The notes beneath the pieces were generated by a model. The model did no database searches, was not told the origin of the DNA, and was given only the letters and a program-made list of their open reading frames with translations. From NCBI RefSeq assembly GCF_900107935.1, contig NZ_FNVG01000010.1, positions 62,001 to 126,000 of the forward strand: a DNA stretch of 64,000 nt, given 5' to 3'. Numbering within the stretch: position 1 is the first letter of the stretch; every line of letters starts with the position of its first letter. Both the position numbers and the translations under genes were made by a program. The DNA comes from Vibrio hangzhouensis (GTDB lineage Bacteria > Pseudomonadota > Gammaproteobacteria > Enterobacterales > Vibrionaceae). Positions 60,148-64,000 of the stretch are shown here, in pieces.

Positions 60148-60572
60148 TGGTACTTAAGGATCTCAAAGCGGGCTTACCTGTTGCTCTGATAAGTGTGGCG
60201 CTGATATCCACGGCACAATTGACCATGAAGTGGGGGATGGGGCAGCTTTCCTTCCACTGGACGGAGCTGCAATCGTTACTTATCGAACACCAGTTTATTA
60301 CGGCGATGTCGTTAACATGGCCAGCGCTGGTTTGCGTGGGTGTCGGACTAGGGTGCTATGCGCTTTCGATGGCTTGCTGGGTCATGGCGTTAAAGCATTT
60401 GCCGTTAGGTGTCGCATACCCACTGCTAAGCCTTAGCTATGTTTTGGTGTACGTACTGGCAGTCACGTTACCTTGGCTGGATGAGACATTTAGCTGGGCT
60501 AAGTTTTCCGGTATTGGTTTTATCCTTTTAGGTTTGACGCTGATCTTCACAGCGAAAAAATCCAGCGTTTAG
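60147..60572 (+). CDS. arnF: Undecaprenyl phosphate-Ara4N flippase subunit ArnF
   Basis: Partner subunit of ArnE, 141 residues with four helices: LKAGLPVALISVALISTAQLTMK at the N-terminus, VALKHLPLGVAYPLLSL-type segment in the middle and ISGIGFILLGLTLIF-like at the end. The ATG at 60147 is chosen because the arnE stop overlaps it by one base; an earlier in-frame ATG lies within arnE. It is the last gene of the operon; the terminator at 60555-60584 overlaps its stop. Confidence 0.92.
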   Translation: MVLKDLKAGLPVALISVALISTAQLTMKWGMGQLSFHWTELQSLLIEHQFITAMSLTWPALVCVGVGLGCYALSMACWVMALKHLPLGVAYPLLSLSYVLVYVLAVTLPWLDETFSWAKFSGIGFILLGLTLIFTAKKSSV

Positions 60573-60584
60573 GCTGGATTTTTT
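60555..60584. terminator. Bidirectional terminator between arn and syp-like operons
   Basis: AAAAAATCCAGC-GTTTAG-GCTGGATTTTTT, a 12-bp perfect stem; serves arnF (plus) and sypR (minus), which end 20 bp apart. Confidence 0.93.
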
Positions 60585-60591
60585 GTTGGCT

Positions 60592-61233
60592 TTATCTGCC
60601 CCTGCCGTCCACCATTATTTTCAATGTCTTGAAAACAATATGCAGATCAGTCAGTAACCAGGTCCTGTAGGAAGATAGAGATAGGGCATAACTGTGGTCG
60701 TAGCCGACTTTACTTCTCACATCTTCAATGCAGGTATCATAACCCTGATTGACTTGTGCCAGACCTGTGATTCCCGGTAGCACATCGTAAGTGCGTTCTA
60801 CGAAAAATGGAATGTCACGTTCAAGCTTGCTGTAAAAATCAGGGCGTTCCGGGCGAGGCCCGATCAATGACATGTCACCTCTCAACACATTGATAAATTG
60901 AGGTAGCTCATCAAGGCGGGTTTTACGCAAGAATCGGCCTACTGGTGTAATTCTCGGGTCATTTTCTGTGGCCCATGTTGCTCCTGTTCTCGCTTCGGCA
61001 TCGATGTACATAGTACGGTACTTGAGCACGTGGATGAAATCCATCTTGTCAGGGGTCCATCGACCCACTCTCAACTGTTTATAAAAGATTGGGCCCTTTG
61101 AGGTTAGTTTGATCGCTAACGCGACAGGAATAAATGAGATCCCCAAAATGAGCATGCCGACACAAGCGCCCACCAGATCGAAGATACGTTTCGAGATATG
61201 GATCGAGCGCTTTTCATAGCTAACTTTTTTCAT
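60592..61233 (-). CDS. sypR: Undecaprenyl-phosphate sugar-1-phosphate transferase, SypR-like
   Basis: Initiating sugar-phosphate transferase that starts a polysaccharide repeat on undecaprenyl phosphate. The 213-residue protein has one membrane hairpin (RIFDLVGACVGMLILGISF) and the bacterial sugar transferase domain KGPIFYKQLRVGRWTPD and RTRLDELPQFINVLRGDMSL with the GPRPERP motif. The gene overlaps sypQ by 14 bp. By order (chain-length regulator, GT4, GT2, sugar transferase) it corresponds to sypR of Vibrio fischeri. The symbol is inferred from position and family. Confidence 0.78.
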   Translation of the reverse strand: MKKVSYEKRSIHISKRIFDLVGACVGMLILGISFIPVALAIKLTSKGPIFYKQLRVGRWTPDKMDFIHVLKYRTMYIDAEARTGATWATENDPRITPVGRFLRKTRLDELPQFINVLRGDMSLIGPRPERPDFYSKLERDIPFFVERTYDVLPGITGLAQVNQGYDTCIEDVRSKVGYDHSYALSLSSYRTWLLTDLHIVFKTLKIMVDGRGR

Positions 61234-62431
61234 GATGTTTCTCCTGATAGGAAATTCTTACCCACCTTCCGCGCTCCAACCCGAAGAGATAGCGCAGTCC
61301 GCCAATTAGATTCGCCGTGTGACCGACGACCAGATAAGTAATGAGTCTATTTATCTTAAAAGTTTGCGTGCCAGGAACGATGACACCCAGTATGGCAATG
61401 CCGTAGACAAACAGTTGAGCACCCAGTGCCAAACCAAACCATGCACTGGTATTCACCAGAAGAGCGGAAGTAATCAGGCAATTGAGCATGAGATATGGCG
61501 TCAACACTCTGAGCCCTTTTCCAGAGAAAAAGGTAAATGCAGTGCCTCCGTATTGGGGAGAAAATAAGCCAGCGAGCGCCAGTGTCTGCTGCATATTGCC
61601 CGCTGAGATACGAAGTCTTCGCTGAAAATCTTGTTTAGGTGCCGTTGCTTCGAGCTCTACCGCATTCATGTTGGGGGCATAGACTGCAACGTATCCTTTG
61701 CGGACAATGCGCATTGGTATCATAAAGTCGTCGTTAATTACATTGGCGGGGAGCGGTTCAAACAATCCTGAACGCACGAAATAGAGAGCGCCATGAGATC
61801 CAATGGTAGAGCCTATTGTCGACTCCTGAAGTTTAATTTGATTCTGATACTTCCAATAGGCGTGCTCGCCACTGTTTTCCTTCCCGAGCAATTGATAGGT
61901 ACCGTTTACAACGCCAACCTTGGGGTCTGCAAATCGTTCAGCAGCGACAAGCAGCGCATCTACAGAGATCAGTGACGACACATCAGAGATGCAGATGATG
62001 TCGGTAGAGATTGTAGGCAAATACTGGTTGAGTATGGCGACCTTACCTTTATTGTCGATGTTATTAATAATGTCGAAATGCGTATCGCTACAGGCTGCTT
62101 GTTGAATGGCAGCCTCAGCTATTTGCACAGTTGTATCAGTGCTGCCATCACTGACAATGAGGACTTTCATTTTGCTTCTAGGGTAATCCAGAGAAGCACA
62201 GTTCAGAATCTTATCGGCGATCCAACGTGCCTCATTGAAGGCAGGGACAATAATGGTGACAGAGGGCAAAATGCGGTCAGATCTCTGTGGCTGATAGCTG
62301 CGTACTCTGCAGGCACTGGAAGGCACGGGGTGTCTCGCAGCCCACCATCTTAGCAGAATAGGATAGCCGACATGATGGTAAACGATTAAAAATGCACAGA
62401 GAAGAAATATGGTTATCAATGCAAATTCCAT
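61220..62431 (-). CDS. sypQ: Family 2 glycosyltransferase, SypQ-like
   Basis: A 403-residue membrane-anchored GT2 with an N-terminal helix (FALITIFLLCAFLIVYH), VTIIVPAFNEARWI, VLIVSDGSTDTTV, a SDVSS metal site, QRRLRIS in place of the usual QxxRW, and C-terminal helices. Such enzymes are often processive polysaccharide synthases. The ATG at 62431 is used since AGAAGG precedes it; the frame is open 17 codons further. It lies between sypP and sypR in the expected syp order. Confidence 0.75.
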   Translation of the reverse strand: MEFALITIFLLCAFLIVYHHVGYPILLRWWAARHPVPSSACRVRSYQPQRSDRILPSVTIIVPAFNEARWIADKILNCASLDYPRSKMKVLIVSDGSTDTTVQIAEAAIQQAACSDTHFDIINNIDNKGKVAILNQYLPTISTDIICISDVSSLISVDALLVAAERFADPKVGVVNGTYQLLGKENSGEHAYWKYQNQIKLQESTIGSTIGSHGALYFVRSGLFEPLPANVINDDFMIPMRIVRKGYVAVYAPNMNAVELEATAPKQDFQRRLRISAGNMQQTLALAGLFSPQYGGTAFTFFSGKGLRVLTPYLMLNCLITSALLVNTSAWFGLALGAQLFVYGIAILGVIVPGTQTFKINRLITYLVVGHTANLIGGLRYLFGLERGRWVRISYQEKHHEKS

Positions 62432-62465
62432 GGTTAATCCTTCTGGTAACGGAGTCATACGGTCA

Positions 62466-63581
62466 TCAGCCCTGAGTAACAAGATTTCGGTAAGCTCTGC
62501 TCATAAGTCGCACGTCATTGTTCTCAACCACAAAATCTCTCGGGGAAAATAGGTGCTTGGTTTTCAGTGCTGTTTCCAATGCAGAAATCAGCGAAAAAAC
62601 GCGATTTGATTTGGTAGTGATGCCGGAAAGAGGGCATAGTGTTTCTTTGACGGCCCCCACGTCAGTGACAACAACGGGAATGTTGCAAGCCTGCGCTTCT
62701 AGAGGCGAGAGAGGAAACCCTTCACAAATGGAAGGTAAACAGAACACATCAAGGGATTGATAAAAAGACGGCATATCTGCCACCAGCCCCAGAAAGTGCA
62801 CTCGGTCATCTATGTTTAATGCCTTACTCAGCTTTTTGAGCTCCGCTTCCAACTGACCGATGCCGGCAATGGCAAGGTGTGTATCTTTGGACAGGCGAGC
62901 CATGGCTTTAATCAGAAACGCTTGCGCTTTCACGGGCTCTAGGCGTCCAGCGGTGCCAATAAGTTTGACGTCACGGGGTAACCCAAGAATACGGCGGGCG
63001 GCCGCCTGACTGCCAGGTACAAACCGATTGCAGTCAACTCCGTTTTTAATTACCGTTGGAGCGGTATAGGGATAGAGCTCGGCAAGTTGTTGTTGTACTT
63101 TGTTGGCATCGGCTACCAGGATCGGATTTACGATGCGAAGCGCCAAGTCTTCTACTTTCTGCCGTTTGTTATCGTTGAGGTGCCACATGTCGTGTTCAGT
63201 ATGAATTCGAACCGGAACCCGACACAGTCGGGCAGCAAGGCCACCATAAAGTAGCGGTCCTATGTGGTGAGTATGGACCACCTGAGGCTGTAATTGCCTG
63301 AAAACATCGCAGACCTGTCGAATGAGCGAGAGTTGCGCTCCTTGTTTTTTGTTAAGGAACAAGAGTTGCGAATCAAAACGCTGGAGTTGCGGCCAGTGTT
63401 TGAGCGCGTGTTCTAATTCACCCTCCAGACTGACAACGAAGACCTGCTCTTCTCGGGTTGCTTGTTTCAACAACTCAAGCACCATAGTTTCCAGGCCGCC
63501 TGGCGCAAGGTGCTGAACCACATGCACAATGCGCTGACATTTGTTGATAGTTGAAGCTTGTTTGTGAGCTGGGTGGTTCAT
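62466..63581 (-). CDS. sypP: Family 4 glycosyltransferase, SypP-like
   Basis: A 371-residue GT-B glycosyltransferase: IVHVVQHLAPGGLETMVLELL at the N-terminus, VVHTHHIGPLLYGG, LIGTAGRLEPVKAQAFLIKA, HFLGLVADMPSFYQSLDVF and PSICEGFPLSPLEAQACNIP in the C-terminal half (EGF and E of the EX7E motif). AAGGAGGACATC precedes the ATG at 63581, a strong ribosome site. A sigma-54-type promoter lies 53 bp upstream. The symbol rests on syp gene order. Confidence 0.75.
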   Translation of the reverse strand: MNHPAHKQASTINKCQRIVHVVQHLAPGGLETMVLELLKQATREEQVFVVSLEGELEHALKHWPQLQRFDSQLLFLNKKQGAQLSLIRQVCDVFRQLQPQVVHTHHIGPLLYGGLAARLCRVPVRIHTEHDMWHLNDNKRQKVEDLALRIVNPILVADANKVQQQLAELYPYTAPTVIKNGVDCNRFVPGSQAAARRILGLPRDVKLIGTAGRLEPVKAQAFLIKAMARLSKDTHLAIAGIGQLEAELKKLSKALNIDDRVHFLGLVADMPSFYQSLDVFCLPSICEGFPLSPLEAQACNIPVVVTDVGAVKETLCPLSGITTKSNRVFSLISALETALKTKHLFSPRDFVVENNDVRLMSRAYRNLVTQG

Positions 63582-63633
63582 GATGTCCTCCTTGGCTTAG
63601 AAACTGTCCACTCGACCAGATTGATAGTCAGAT

Positions 63634-63649
63634 TGCATTCTGCGTGCCA
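63634..63649 (-). promoter_or_regulatory. Sigma-54 (-24/-12) promoter upstream of sypP
   Basis: On the minus strand TGGCACGCAGAATGCA fits the sigma-54 consensus TGGCACGNNNNTTGCA at all but one fixed position, with GG and GC correctly 10 bp apart. It lies in the 144-bp gap after sypO, about 53 bp before sypP, so the start of transcription would be near 63622. In V. fischeri, SypG with sigma-54 is reported to drive several syp promoters including one before sypP. No enhancer match was found in the window. Confidence 0.8.
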
Positions 63650-63725
63650 TGATCAATTTTCTTTCTAAATCATATAAATATGTAAATTGTCGTCACGGTT
63701 GTCGAATTCAGTCGCATTTTGATTG

Positions 63726-64000
63726 TCAGCCTAGTTCAATTTTGGGAATGGCTGTGATCACAGGCACACCAGCCGTTAGCGCCAGTTGCTCGCGTCTTCT
63801 GATAGTTGTATCAAAAAGCTCCAATACAATGGCTGTTCCTATCCCCAACGCAATACCAGCTAACAACCCCAGCACGGCAAACACAGTGGGGGGAATGTTG
63901 GTGGGAGAACTTGGCGTATAAGGTAAGTCGATGACTTTTACCCGTTTATTTTGTTCGAAAATGCCCAATGAGCCTGTGAGTTGAGCCATTTCATACCGTT
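63726..64000 (-). CDS. sypO: Chain-length/polysaccharide export protein C-terminus, SypO-like (partial)
   Basis: The gene enters from beyond the window end; the last 91 codons are seen. RVKVIDLPYTPSSPTNIPPT contains the proline-rich PxxPxxP segment before the final membrane helix (VFAVLGLLAGIALGIGTAIVLELF) and the cytoplasmic RRREQL tail, which is typical of Wzz/GNVR-type chain-length regulators. The frame is open to position 64000. As the gene upstream of sypP it corresponds to sypO in V. fischeri. The N-terminal part is outside the window. Confidence 0.72.
   Translation of the reverse strand, partial: RYEMAQLTGSLGIFEQNKRVKVIDLPYTPSSPTNIPPTVFAVLGLLAGIALGIGTAIVLELFDTTIRRREQLALTAGVPVITAIPKIELG

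Overview
The window is chromosomal DNA of a gammaproteobacterium, almost certainly a Vibrio or a close relative in the Vibrionaceae. The grounds are gene content and order: mukFEB with cmoM and elyC, a Bpt-type leucyltransferase beside Aat, clpS-clpA, torD/torR next to purR and a tfoY gene with a c-di-GMP riboswitch, glgC-glgA next to topA, a porin next to dinG, and the last genes of what looks like a syp exopolysaccharide locus. I saw no rRNA, tRNA, CRISPR array, insertion sequence or prophage. Most of the window is core chromosome; the more accessory parts are about 37.3-39.1 kb, 47.6-50.0 kb and 53-64 kb.

Layout. 0-6.1 kb: start of a DUF2062 gene (minus), comEC, then the overlapping envelope set msbA-lpxK-(Trm112-like)-kdsB. 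6.1-9.7 kb: rluE, monomeric isocitrate dehydrogenase, cspD. 10.2-14.7 kb: an N-degron cluster, clpS-clpA, then (minus strand) infA, bpt and aat. 14.7-22.8 kb: aroA behind a TrpR-operator-like palindrome, yciN, topA, and glgC-glgA. 22.9-28.8 kb: alpha/beta hydrolase, DUF2007/zinc-ribbon protein, TVP38-family membrane protein, tfoY with its c-di-GMP-I riboswitch, purR with a Pur box, torD, torR. 28.9-37.2 kb: elyC, cmoM, mukF-mukE-mukB. 37.2-42.7 kb: a small hypothetical gene, a remnant of rsmS, an orphan GT4 glycosyltransferase, then the minus-strand run dinG-yfcA-like-priC-rsmS. 43.2-50.0 kb: porin, YccT-family protein, RND/MMPL exporter, an outer-membrane beta-barrel protein and a four-repeat DUF4397 lipoprotein. 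50.0-52.6 kb: dCMP-deaminase-like protein, Sel1-repeat protein, D-cysteine desulfhydrase-like PLP enzyme. 53.0-60.6 kb: complete arnBCADTEF operon for aminoarabinose modification of lipid A. 60.6-64.0 kb, converging on arn: sypR, sypQ, sypP and the 3' end of sypO, with a -24/-12 (sigma-54) promoter in front of sypP.

How the genes fit together. Several sets concern the cell envelope: lipid A/core export and Kdo activation (msbA, lpxK, kdsB), lipid A charge modification (arn), exopolysaccharide (syp-like) and porin/outer-membrane proteins. Two items point to second-messenger control of social behaviour: the c-di-GMP riboswitch on tfoY, and the syp-like locus with a sigma-54 promoter where the Vibrio fischeri syp locus is reported to have one. 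Bpt and Aat add leucine (Aat also phenylalanine) to protein N-termini, ClpS delivers such proteins to ClpA, and all four genes lie within 4.5 kb.

The signals I would follow up first are small: the riboswitch and a possible ribosome-site-sequestering stem below it, the TrpR-like operator in front of aroA, the sigma-54 element in front of sypP, the rsmS C-terminal remnant on the far side of the orphan glycosyltransferase, the terminator-like hairpin that splits the arn operon, and the ABAB-repeat DUF4397 lipoprotein. I found no clearly novel multi-gene defence or mobile system. All assignments are from reading the sequence and remembering families; no database search was possible.
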